From assembly GCF_932526225.1 (NCBI RefSeq), contig NC_064045.1, forward strand, positions 8,922,022-8,986,021: a DNA stretch of 64,000 nucleotides. The letters are read 5' to 3'. The position numbers and the translations under genes are program-made. Of this stretch, positions 34,424 to 46,600 are shown one piece after another. Positions within the stretch are counted from its first letter, which is position 1. Each line of letters starts with the position of its first letter. The stretch comes from Nematostella vectensis (taxonomy: Eukaryota > Cnidaria > Anthozoa > Actiniaria > Edwardsiidae). The notes beneath the pieces are model-generated. The model searched no databases. It saw nothing but the letters and a program-made list of their open reading frames with translations, and was not told the DNA's origin.

Positions 34424-37158
34424 TTAATGAGTTTGGAATTTACTGTGTTTAGACAGGAGTTCTTGCACTTCGGCTAAATTGTAGCATTCGCGACATACAG
34501 ACATGTACTTATCAGCGCCACCAATAACTTCCACCTTAAATCATGGAATGACAGACATTATAATCTTTATTATTATTATTTGAATTGGTGAGGAGTTTAG
34601 TCATTCAAGTACAAAAGACCTAGAAAAGTCTATGGAAAATTCAAATTCATTTTATCAAAGAGTTATGTTATTTCAAAATGTCGGAACTTGACATTAAGAA
34701 CCATGCGGTTAAATAAAATACAAAAAAGCGACTGCAATACTGAAATAAAAAATATCAGGTTGAAACCAGTCAAAAAATAGGCAAAAACAAATTAAATGAT
34801 GTCAACATAAAGAACGAATGATGCATGTCATTGACTTATAACGATTTATTAAGAAATAGATATCACCATAATATCACCCAGTCGCATCAAGTTTAAGTTC
34901 CACTGGACTCTTGTATGTATCATGACCTTTTTGTTTATCAATACTCACCCTCTTATCATATCCTAGTCTTTTTGTAAACGATGCATCCTTGAAGCAATTC
35001 ATGCAGACGGCACTAAGCTTGACAACACTCTCGGCTAGTGGCACAAGGTGTAGGATGTTACCAAAAGCCTGAAGAGAAACAGAGACCATGTTACCCTTTT
35101 TTCATACATTCAAGCATTCCAATTTCCTGCTCAAAACAGATATTATGCTTTGTGCGTGTCGGCAAAGTGCATGAGTGTAAAGTAGTAGAGTGATTTATGA
35201 AATGTACTTGTTTTATCAACATACCTTGCGTTGAAATGTTCCATCCAAAGCAGCTATAATTATTGTCTTTCCTTCACTGGCCATTTCCTCAGAAAATTCA
35301 ACTATATCAGGAAACTAAACAGAAAAATATCAATTATTGTCAAGGTACAGTAGCAGACTTAATATATAACTCTCCAACATGTGAGCACCATTTATCTGTC
35401 AGGGAAATGTTGACAATAGAAAAGAGTTGACAGTGTCAAAGTAGTTTTACCAATATAAACTTACAAATTGCCCTTCATCAATGCCTATGACTGAATGATT
35501 TATTGCTTTATTCTTCAAATCCTCTAAGACAGTGCATGGGGTGGCCCTTAAAATTTGTCTAAGGGAAACAGAGAATAGAATATGAGCTTGAAAACACAAT
35601 TAAACATGTAAAGAAAAGGAGAAAGCTACTCCCTTTCTCACCTGTCGTGTGTGGCGACACCTTCTTCATCATATCTGATATCTTTGGCGTATTTGATCAG
35701 TAGACACTTGTGATTGGCTACTTGGTAGCGTTTAATTCTTCTAAGCAGCTCAGTCCTAAAAACAACGACCTTATCAATGACATAAGCGCCCCAGTGCTTA
35801 TTAAATTTTTTTATGCTTACTCGGAAGAGGCGCTTATTTAAAGGGAACAAATCCACACAAAACAACAAAGCAGGTTTTTGTTCTTGAAATAAAAATATAA
35901 ATCTACTATAACAGCTTCTTTATCTGTATATCATTCTTACAACTTGAGTAGCTTTTTAAAATAAACTTATATCTATCAAATACTGTATTTGACTCTTTCT
36001 TCTTCAAAGTCTCACAAGCTACTGGAAAACGTAAAAGAGAAGTTGGACTCGTTGTTCCTGCAAAATTTACAGTGTTCACAAAACAACCAAGAATTGTCAG
36101 GATCTTAGTTAAGGAACTATATAGACGAGTGATAAAATAAAATCACTTCGAAATTCCCTTCTAGAACATTCCTCCTATGGAAAATAAATTTCCGGTGCTT
36201 TCCGAGAATTACATGTATAATAGTAATTTTACTCATGTAAATAAAACCTGATGGGGGAGGGGTAGGGTCGCTTATTCGGTGGAGGCCCTTATTAATAATT
36301 TTGGCCAATTATTTGGGGGAGGCACTTCTTTGAGCAAATATGGTAAACCCCATACAAGGTGTGAACAAGTCTTTAACAGCTACAAATTCTTGCTAATGTT
36401 TTTTGGCCTCGGGCATTATTTCTATTTTTTTACTGATTGTGACAGCTAAAATGTGTTTTGAAGCTCATACCCTGTTGAGGAACTGACTAGAATAGTGTTT
36501 AAAGGATTTATAGTAAATGGATCTGCAGTTTCATTAACCCAGCCACTGGAGACGAAGTTGATAAAATGAATAAATCCATAAAATGATTTTATATTTTGAT
36601 GGCCTGAAAAGAAAAAGATTGATGGAGGATTTTATTTTGTGCAGGTCATGTTTTTTATTCAAACAATGGACCATGCAGCCCATTTAACTTACAGAACATA
36701 CAGAAGAACTCCTAGCACCTAGTTCATTAAAGCTAGCTCGCGGAAAATGTATAAACACTGGATAAAATGAACATCGTTACAACGAAAGAGAGATGAAAAG
36801 GATTCTAGAAGAAAATCGAAATAGCTCTATTGAGTATGCTTTTATGTTTTGGCGCCAATTCTAACCCGCAAGTAAAGACTAAAATATTCCAGAAATATCG
36901 AGAAAAATGTCACTGGAGACTTACGTTTTACCAGAGAACATCGGTCCAAATATAACCTGTAACAACCAGAGAAGAAAGCTAATTAGAAGGAAGGTTTTGA
37001 GTCAAACATGTTCCTATGAACATCGCGCCATTTTCATACTTTGATGTGTGATAAAAAATCGATCGATATATTGAACCAACCTGAATTTGCCCGGGACATT
37101 CGCTTATACTGTGGTGCCTGTGTAGTTGTTGAAGACCTGGAATCGTCACTAGAGCCAT
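34424..37158 (-). CDS. TK1: Cytosolic thymidine kinase
   Basis: Phosphorylates thymidine to dTMP in the salvage pathway; 212 aa. Seven exons: 37158-37081, 36956-36925, 35755-35642, 35558-35465, 35314-35225, 35068-34949, 34534-34424. Motifs: ATP-binding P-loop GPMFSGKT (30-37), [20 protein letters not shown], the catalytic-region IDEGQFFPDI motif, [10 protein letters not shown], and the lasso stretch [18 protein letters not shown]. The structural zinc cysteines are complete: Cys158 and Cys161, then Cys190 and Cys193 in VCRECY. The last exon had to be found separately: reading straight on from exon 6 crosses a perfect AGG|GTGAGT donor. The protein is slightly shorter than human TK1, mainly at both ends. 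TK1 is cell-cycle regulated in animals; divergent transcription from CCDC96 suggests a shared promoter. Confidence 0.95.
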
Positions 37159-37639
37159 CTTTTGGGTTTTAGGAAGGTATTTGGAAAGATTTTTCGGATG
37201 TCGTTTGGTTTGTATCCTGCACAAGGCCGCCAAAGATTTCAAACTCAAATGAATCTCCCGCCGAAACATGACTGCTAACAAATTACCCAGAGTCCAATGC
37301 GAGAGCTTTCCGGAAAACTTCGAGAATAGTGTCCAGTGCTAGCCGCGCGCCCGATTAGCACCGAAGGATTGTCGAAGAAAACGGAATCCAAACACGACTG
37401 ATTAAAATGAGCTTTAAAACTTTATACATATTATTCACGAGTAAAAGGTATACTTCCTTTGGACATTCTACATAAATTTCGATGCCTTGTACTAGATTTG
37501 AGAAGTAAAGCATTGAAATGGCAAATTTAAAACTATACAAAGATGGTTTCCGATTGCTTTACGATCGAATCAATAACAAACAAACTTTAGCGCCCAGTCT
37601 TCCACGTCAGTCTGGCTACCTTGGAAACAAATACAAAAT
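37159..37639. promoter_or_regulatory. Putative bidirectional promoter TK1/CCDC96
   Basis: A 481-bp gap separates the two divergent start codons. The TK1-proximal part is richer in G and C than the surrounding introns (AGTCCAATGCGAGAGCTTTC region). No TATA box was placed with confidence. Inferred from gene arrangement. Confidence 0.5.
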
Positions 37640-40600
37640 ATGGCGGACGAGGAAGGAAAGGTTTTGTATATTTCTCTTGTTTATTTGTTATTTTACGTAT
37701 TTTACCCCTGTTATAATTAGCTTACACAAATGAGATAGCCTTTTACTATGTCTTTGTCTTTTAAACTGAGAAATCATTTGGTAATTGATCGATTTCTCAA
37801 GCCAAACACAAGTTCTGATCGAAAATTGTGTACCTATCTCTATTCTAACAAAATATTTTCTTCTACTCTATACCGTACTTATATGGTTATTAGAAAGACA
37901 AATGGTTAATTAGACTTCACATTGCTTACCTGAAGTACCATATTATTATAAAATAAAAATCCTTTCCCCATAGAAGTAATGTAATTGTGTTTTCTAATTG
38001 CTTTCGACTTTTTTTCTCAAGGGATATCTGCACCTCTCCCTCCACGATGAAAAGTTAACACTTATCAGTATGTATCTTATCAATAGGCAACAGAAGCCAC
38101 TCCTCCAGAGGCTACTGAAACTCCAGCAGCTGAAGCTGCACCCGCTGAGGCACCATCAGCAGATGCAGAGGTGCAGGAAGAAGCAGGGGAGGAGGCAATT
38201 CCAGCCACACAGGCTGATGAAGCAACAACTGAAGCACAGCCCCAAATAGGTGCTGCAGAGAATCCAGCTACTGATGCTGCAGAAGATGCAAAGGGGGAAG
38301 AAGAACCTACAGGGGAAGGTACAGTGTTGCCTCCACAAGAGGGAGACCAACCACAAGCTACTGATATTCCTGAGGATAATGCACCAATACCAGAGGTACT
38401 GTGATATAAATCCCATGATCAATTTTTTTTTTGATCATGCTTTCTTATCTATAAGAATCTTAATCCATGAAAAACTTCAAATCTTGTTAAAAATCTCTTT
38501 CTAAACTGCAAACATACTGTTTGGGGAGAAGATCAGTAAGCTTGTGAAACTTACCTCTCTCCTATCTTTATTTTCATACTCTAATAATGCACTCAATTTT
38601 TCATGGTAGAATGAAGGTCTCTTTCTAAACTGCAAACATACTGTTTGGGGAGAAGATCAGTAAGCTAGTGAAACTTACCTTTCTCCTATCTTTATTTTCA
38701 TACTCTAATAATGCATTCAATTTTTCATGGTAGAATGAAGGTGTCCCAGAACAAGACACTGACCCTACCCTTGAGGTGGCGGAACCTCTTTCAAGAGAAG
38801 GCTCCCCAACAGCTAAAGAATCATCAGGTCCACCTACTGATATTCCTGACGCTACTCTGACCCCTCCTCCTAACACACAGTCACCTGTACCTGATGAAGG
38901 ACCACCAGCCATGCAGCAGTATCAAGACATGGGTATGTGTGTTTTATCTACCAATTCATTGCCACCAATGATCTACAGTTGACAGATTTTCAAGATTGGA
39001 ATTATTTGGTGCGATTGGTTTGATTGGCATCTGTGTAAGGCTAATATTTGCCTATAAGAGCTCAGATTTAAAGTAATTTAATTGGCTTACTGGCCTTCAC
39101 TGGAAACTCATAAATAGGGTGATATAAATGAAGTTCTATAACTGGTTGGCTCATGTTTTGAGGACTTGAAATCAATGCTCTCTTGTAAAACACACATTTG
39201 AATGGGAAAGTGCATTTTTAAATAAGAAAATGTTTAAAGCTTTTTTACATTCACATACATTGGTACAGTTATGAGAAGAGCATTATTTTCACAAGCTCCA
39301 TAAAATATGGAATAACCAAAAATGAGCAGGGTATATTAGGGCAAATACAGCCAAGGTGTTCCATAGCACCCAGTGAAAAAAAAAATGTAATGAAATGAAC
39401 AGTAGGGCCTGTGAACTTTTCTTAATCTCTCTTTATCTACCCCTGTATCCCCCCCTTTGACTCTTCATTCCTTTAAACTCTCATATTATAACAGATGATC
39501 AAATGTATGAAGATGATGAAGACTACTATGAAGACTCTGAACCAGAAGTCCCAATATACAACCGACAAGAGCTGATAGAGAAATACCATGTAAGTCTGAG
39601 TTCACTCAAATGTCAGTCACTGTACACGTTCATTGTATGTGGTTACAAATATGAAATGGTAGTTTACCTTTTGTTTTTTTATCAAGAAAAAAGCTCGTCG
39701 GGCACCCTTGACTCCCCTTCTAGATCAGGACCTTACTGGTTAATCAAACTTACTGTATGGGAAGAGTTGAGTTGGCAAATATGAACTAACTTATTTTTAC
39801 CACTCTATTCCAGCAAGCTCTAGAGGAAAGATCATCACTTATGTCCCTCAATGCTCAGTTGCAACACAAGTTAGCTGAATACTTTCGAAAGAAGAAGGTA
39901 AATCTAGAGCGTCTTGGAGATCGGGCACACAGCAAGCGCGGCGCGAGAAAGTTTCTTTCCCCTGCCGTGCTTGCTGTGTGCCCGATCCCCGTGACGCCCT
40001 GGGTCCCCGAGGATGAAATTGTTTGGGTTATTGATAAAATTTTTTTTCTATACATAGTGGTGATTATACCCAAAGAACTGTGATAGCCTAATGGGGGGGG
40101 GGGGGGGGGGGTTGAATGCGGATCGGCAGATTCAGCCCCAAAATGCTCACAGATTACGGATTTTTATGATTATTTCAGTGGATTGGCGGGTTTTCAAAAT
40201 ATGGCTGATCACGGATCTGTTGACAATTTGGGCACAGATTTCGGATTTTGAAAGTGTAGCTGATCGCCGGATTGACATACCCCTATTCACCCCTCCCCCC
40301 TAATAGCTGTTATTTGTTTTCTAGAGTGATGAAAGGCAACAAGAAGTTGAGAAAAATGTAACAGATCAGGAACAGAGATACCTTAAATACATGTGTAAGT
40401 GTCTTTGGTGGCAAATAAAGAGATAACATAATGTACTGTATGTGTCATGAACAGCATATCTGGCTATGATTTTTTGTACACTCACTCCTCGTTATAAAAG
40501 ATCACAGAAAAAAAGGAATCCAGGATCCAATTCAATTTAAGGGTGGAGTATAATGCATCCATGTTTTATGCGAATTGGAATGTTTGGTTTCCATAGTGGG

Positions 40601-43600
40601 GCCAAAACATTGCTATTGGATTTGGCTCCAGAATCTATGATTTCGATTGTCAATTTTTTTTGGGTTCTTTTACATAGTGCAAAAAATGTAAAGTATTCAT
40701 TGTTTAAATTTTATGATTTCTTTTACCTTCAGCCAATCTAGAAGAGCTACAAAATGAGGAGAAAAGAGAACAGGAAAGTTTCAAATCCCAGATTGAAGAC
40801 TTGAAGACGAGATGCCAAGAAAAACAAGAAGCTGTTGAGAAATCAAGGTAACAGATACATGCTAAGAGGGGTTTGGAAAGGAATGAAAACAAAAGCAGGT
40901 GTTTATTAAAAAGAAAGCGAGACTTACACTGGAAACGTCCCCTCTTTAGTTATGACTGGAAACTCAGTATTACGTCTTATAATAGTATAATGTATGATTG
41001 GCTAATTCACATAACATTGGAAAGCAAGGGACGCATGGAGATCGAAGAAGAAAGGACAGATTGTTGGAAATTTAACGGTTTAGAGAAAAGTAAAAAAAAA
41101 ACGTTGATGGTGTACAAGATTTAAAAGTTTGATTCCAGCGAAAGTGGGGCTCAAGAACATAAGACTACGTGAATGCTTTATGTAAATAGCTCTGAATAAA
41201 AAACTAGGTCAGTGCAATGTGACCAATTAAGAAACAATATCGTCCTCTCTGTCGGTGTATTTCGATAAACGGGTTTTAGAAGGATTAGCAAGAAAAGAAA
41301 AGAAAACGGGACGAAACGGCACGATAATGTCTTGACTTGCGATAGCATTCACCCTATGGTGCCTGCTATTTCCTGGCCCATTGATTTGCTTTAAGTAGCA
41401 TTAACACCTGTTGTGTGTATTTGCTGACAACATCAGAAGACGGGATATACAATTGTCAGAAAAGGAAATTAAACATTTCCAACGCTAGTTAAATTACAAA
41501 CATTATCAGAAATTAAACTAATGCATCGAATAACTGTCCTTCTATTCTTTTCAATCATCTGACTCCGCGACCATATAAATTGAAAGATGCATATTTTGAT
41601 AACTATTTTGCCAGAAGAACCGTTTTACATTTTACTTAAAATCCGATTTGCCAGCGTTTGGCCCCGACTTCCTTGTTCAATTAAGCGATCTTTAAGAGCG
41701 CCACAGGGTACTAATTCTACATCAAACATCGTCAATTAATTTTAATTGTCAAGTACTCCTTAATAATAAATATTGAAAAAAAGTCATTTCACATAATTAT
41801 ATAAGTCGGTAAGCGTACTGATTAAACGATCAAGGGAAAACTAACTTTCTATCTAGGATAGCCCAAATAATACCATTCATTAGTCGAATCATTCATTTTC
41901 ACTTCACAGAACTTCATTAGATCACTTAAATTAATTTGACTTTGCTTTAAAAAGGCAGCATTCTAGCCAAGGAGTCAAAATAGAAACTGTGCTGTTAATT
42001 GCTTCCTGAAGTTTTTATATTAAAATGAGTTCTATCTATTTATGACCCTTTGTTTAGTAAGAAAAGTCGAATACAAATGTAAACATTTACCATTGCAGTC
42101 TTTTATGCTGGGACTTACAGTTTAGGAGCTGATAATTGTAGTCGTGAATAAGGAGTTATTTCTAAAGAGAATTTCAAAATAAGTTTCATTTCATTTCATT
42201 TTACTCTAGACAGTTTCAAAGCATGATGTTACCAGTTCTTCAGGTTTTATGCATCATTTTGGGATGTCACTTTCTCGTGTTTTGCTGCTCAGTGAATCTT
42301 GACAAACGTTTGATCCGATGCGAAGAGGCCCGCAAGGGCTCACTTAGAATTCTATGCAGCGGTCCGTGTAAGACTTTCTACTGTCCGTACATTGGACAGA
42401 GAAACAACGGCGACTCCATCTCCCAGTACTGCTTCTGCACCGAGAATGAAAACTCCCTAGGGGCTGAACACTATAGTGGGAAAAACGAGTTTAGTCTTTA
42501 TGGCTGGAAAGGGATAGAGAACGCTCCAAGTACGACGACTTCTCCGCAAATGACTACGATCCCACCGACAAGCGAATCACCGACAAGCAATTCGGTTATC
42601 TGTACAGTTAAGCCGGGTAGCCATCGGACAGATAACTGGTGCCAGCAAGAGTGCGTTAGCGCAAGTCCAAAGAGTTGCCATTTTGACTGGTGTACTTGTT
42701 CAATTCCTGGTATGGTGATGCCTACGAGCCCTCTGATTGCCATTTGCACCGCTAGTGCACATGGAAAGTCAATTGGTTACACAGATGTCAACTGTCTATC
42801 AATTTGTAGTTTTCACAAGAAATGCTACTTCGAAGTTTGCGATTGTGCATAAAGTTCAGCTCTACGCATTCGTAACTTTTAATAAACAGTTCTCGTTTGA
42901 ATGCCTTGCATATCTGCACAAAACAAACGTACATACGTGGCCCTGGTCTTACGCTCGATAACGTCTTCGACTTTGTTTGACGGCATCTTAAACATTGCTT
43001 TAGTAGCTGTTATGAACTCGGGGACCTAGGACCGGGTTCCTAGAAAGCTGGTCAACGCTAACCCAGGGATGAATGAAATCTTGGGCAGTTCCATTTTCCA
43101 AAACAAAGGCGCACTTCCCTAGTATTATACCTTTAATTGTTAGCTGCTTTGATTGCTTTATTTTCACCCCGTCGGTTTGCTATAACTTTTTATATCCTCA
43201 CTTAAGCAAACACTGTGAAAAACAAACAAGAAATATATAAAAAAACTAAAAAAAGAAAAGTCTATCTTCTGTTGATCGAGATAATATCTACGAGGGAATG
43301 AGCACTATAGTACGTTGGTAAGAACGAGTTTAGCTTGGGCAAACTTTTGGGATAAAAATGAAGTTCCTACTTCCATTGATTCAACTTCGCTATCTGCGAT
43401 AACTAACACCTCTCCCAAAAATGGAACTGCCCAAGATTTCATTAACCACGTCGTCCATCGAAACCTACTATGTCCCAAACCAGCTGCCACCAACATCCGT
43501 AACTACAAGCGATGACTGTCAGGCAAAACCTGGGAAAGCTTCAACCGATATCTAGTGCAAACAGCGGTGTTGAACGTTTCACTTGTGCAACTGTACGATC

Positions 43601-46600
43601 TCTGGGACGATGCTGGATTTAACCCTGGGTAGACAGAGCAAAAAAATGGCATAAAATTTTCCAATTCTCAATATATAAGCTGAAGATTCCGCATACAAGG
43701 AGTTCTCTGACCAAAAGCTTAATTCCAAATTTTATAGAAATTTAAAAGCGAGCTGGTTCATTTCCTGATTAGAGCCCGACTTCTCCCTAAAAACGAGGAT
43801 AATTCACACTTTGAACATTTGAAAACTGCACTTCGAGCCTCATATCTCGAAGACGAATCCATAAGAAAAAATCACTTTTTGATATGTTGGTTTACATAAC
43901 AAAGGAACCTCTATGCAAAAATTCAAGCTTACCGAAGTTAACCAGACCTTATTTTGGAAAAAAAACTTGCCATTTTTTTTCTCTGTCCCCTTGGTACCAG
44001 AGCCTCCAGTCTTCTCTCGTCCAGTGACGCTCAGCCAAAATGCCGCGATGAGCGTCACTGGACGAGAGAAGTCTGGAGGTACCCAGGGTAGCTGGCTATT
44101 TACACCGTCAATACCTTGGGCTATCCCCTTAGACAGTCTGATTCACCTTGCGATTCCCTGTGCCGCGATCATATTCAATGTTTCTTTGGGATTTGTGACT
44201 TGACGCCATGTTTTATCAAAGAGGTTATCGTATTGTGTGAAAATTAGATGTGTTTTGTTGAATTTGTTGTTTAAAGTGCTTGGATATCACAGTTATAGGG
44301 TCACTTGCACGGGTGTGCTTAAATTTGACAGTGTGTGACAAACGTTTGCTAGTTCCAAGTGTAAAAAATTTAAATATACTTATTTGTGAAATGATGATAT
44401 GTGGATGATCTAGTTGGCTTAAAACTCTATATGCAATCCACCCTGGGTACCAGAGGCTTCAAGCTACATTTGAAAGAGCATCGAAGCGGTAACAACCACT
44501 CAGCGAAGCACGTAAGCCCAGGAGGGCCACCCGCGGTTTTCATTTTAACCGATTACGTTTTTTATTTTGTTTTGGAAATCATTTTTGCTTCAACTGATTT
44601 GCTTGTACTACACGTGAGTGCTACGTGTGAGCTTCTGAGCTTCGCGCCAATATGACAACAACAAATGGATACAAAACCCTGGGTACCAGAAAACCCAAGC
44701 TTCACTTTAAATAGCAGCGAAGCGGCGACAACGACTTAGCAAAGCGAAGTCGTTGTCGCCGCTTCAAGTGAAGTTTGGAGCTTCTGGTACCCAGGGTAAT
44801 ATGCCATAGCAAGCCTTGAGTGAACGTACAGCCTTTACCGAAACATTAACGTTTTATATTCAAATAATTTCCAACCCTTTACTGACTACTGAGACGTCCA
44901 AACCATATCTCCCAAGGCACTTATTAAATGCTGCCCTTTCTTTCACCAGTGCGGACTTCACTAAGTTCAAGTTTGACGTTGCGAAGCAAGCAATCAACAG
45001 TCGATCAGGGAAACCCATTCCACCCAAGGTAGATAAAGACATTTAAATAACCTAATTTAAGGCGTCTCAGGCGTATGGCTAGAATTTCCACTTGAATTTC
45101 CCCTGCAAAGGAGAGTGAATATTCTGCCTGAGTGAGGCTGCCCAAAAGACACTCTGAAAGTTGAAAACTCAAAGCCATATTTGTTGTGTGTTTGTATTCT
45201 TAGGACATTGAACAGTATGAGCTGGCCGAGATGAAGAAGGAGCAAGAGGTTACACTGGTAAATAAGGCTCAGGGGAGGGGTGGGATGCAAAGGTTACATT
45301 TAAGGTAAAAAAAAGGGGAGGGGGGTGCAAGAGGTTACATTTGGTTTGGCGGGTTGCACGTAAACTTTTAACGTTTGGTTTGTCGTCACCTCAGGTTCGA
45401 CTGGATAATATCAAGCTGAAAAACCGCCTGAAAAAACGTGAGATGCAACTGAAGGCGAAAGAGGAACTTGCAGAGGGACTACACCTTATCGACTTTGAAC
45501 AACTGAAAATAGAGAATCAGACATACAACGAGAAGATCGAGGAAAGGAATGAGGTACTAGCCACGCCCTTTCCCGCATTTTCCCCTACATACACTACCAC
45601 CACATATACCCTCCACCACAAACACCCTCCACTACATACACCAGCACCACCTACACCCTCCACCACAAACACCCTCAACCATAAACACCCTCAACCACAT
45701 ACACCACTACCAAATACACCCTCCACCACAAACACCCTCCACTAAATACCCATCCACCACAAACACCCTTCACTACATACCCCAGCACCAAATACACCCT
45801 CCACCACAAACACCCTCCACTAAATACACCACCACAAACACCACCACAAAATACCCATCCACCACAAACACCCTTCACTACATACCCCACCACCAAATAC
45901 ACCCTCCACTACATACACCCTCCACCACAAACACCCTCCACCACAAACACCCTCCACTACATACACCACCACAAACACCCTCCACTACATACACCACCAC
46001 CAAATACACCCTCCACTACATACACCCTCCACCACAAACACCCTCCACCACAAACACCCTCCACTACATACACCACCACAAACACCCTCCACTTCATACA
46101 CCACCACCAAATACACCCTCCACCACAAACACCCTCCACTACATACACCACCACCAAATACACCCTCCACCACAAACACCCTCCACTAAATACACCCTCC
46201 ACCACAAACACCCTCCACCACAAACACCCTCCACTAAATACACCACCACAAACACCCTCCACTACATACACCAGCACCAAATACACCCTCCACCACAAAC
46301 ACCCCCCACTAAATACACCACCACAAACACCCTCCACTACATACACCAGCACCAAATACACCCTCCACCACAAACACCCTCCACTACATACACCACCACC
46401 ACCTACACCCTCCACCACCTACACCCTCCACCACATACACCCTCCACTAAATACACCACCACAAACACCCTTCACAACATACACCACCACCACCTACACC
46501 CTCCACCACAAATCTCTGGTCAACGAACACCGCATAGCAAATAGAGAGGGAGAGTGCAGGGCCAACACATCCCTGTTAACACAATGTACGTTTCTTTCGG

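Noticed and set aside
34874-34948. Apparent TK1 C-terminus reading on from exon 6
   Set aside because: It starts with a GTGAGT donor. The true last exon at 34534-34424 carries the zinc cysteines.
42223-42852. Calling the Cys-rich gene a venom toxin
   Set aside because: Signal peptide and cysteine modules alone do not distinguish toxin from matrix, mucus or defence proteins, and no known toxin framework was recognised.
45675-46418. Long Gly/Val/Cys/Trp-rich frames on the minus strand
   Set aside because: Translation of the C/A minisatellite in CCDC96 intron 10.
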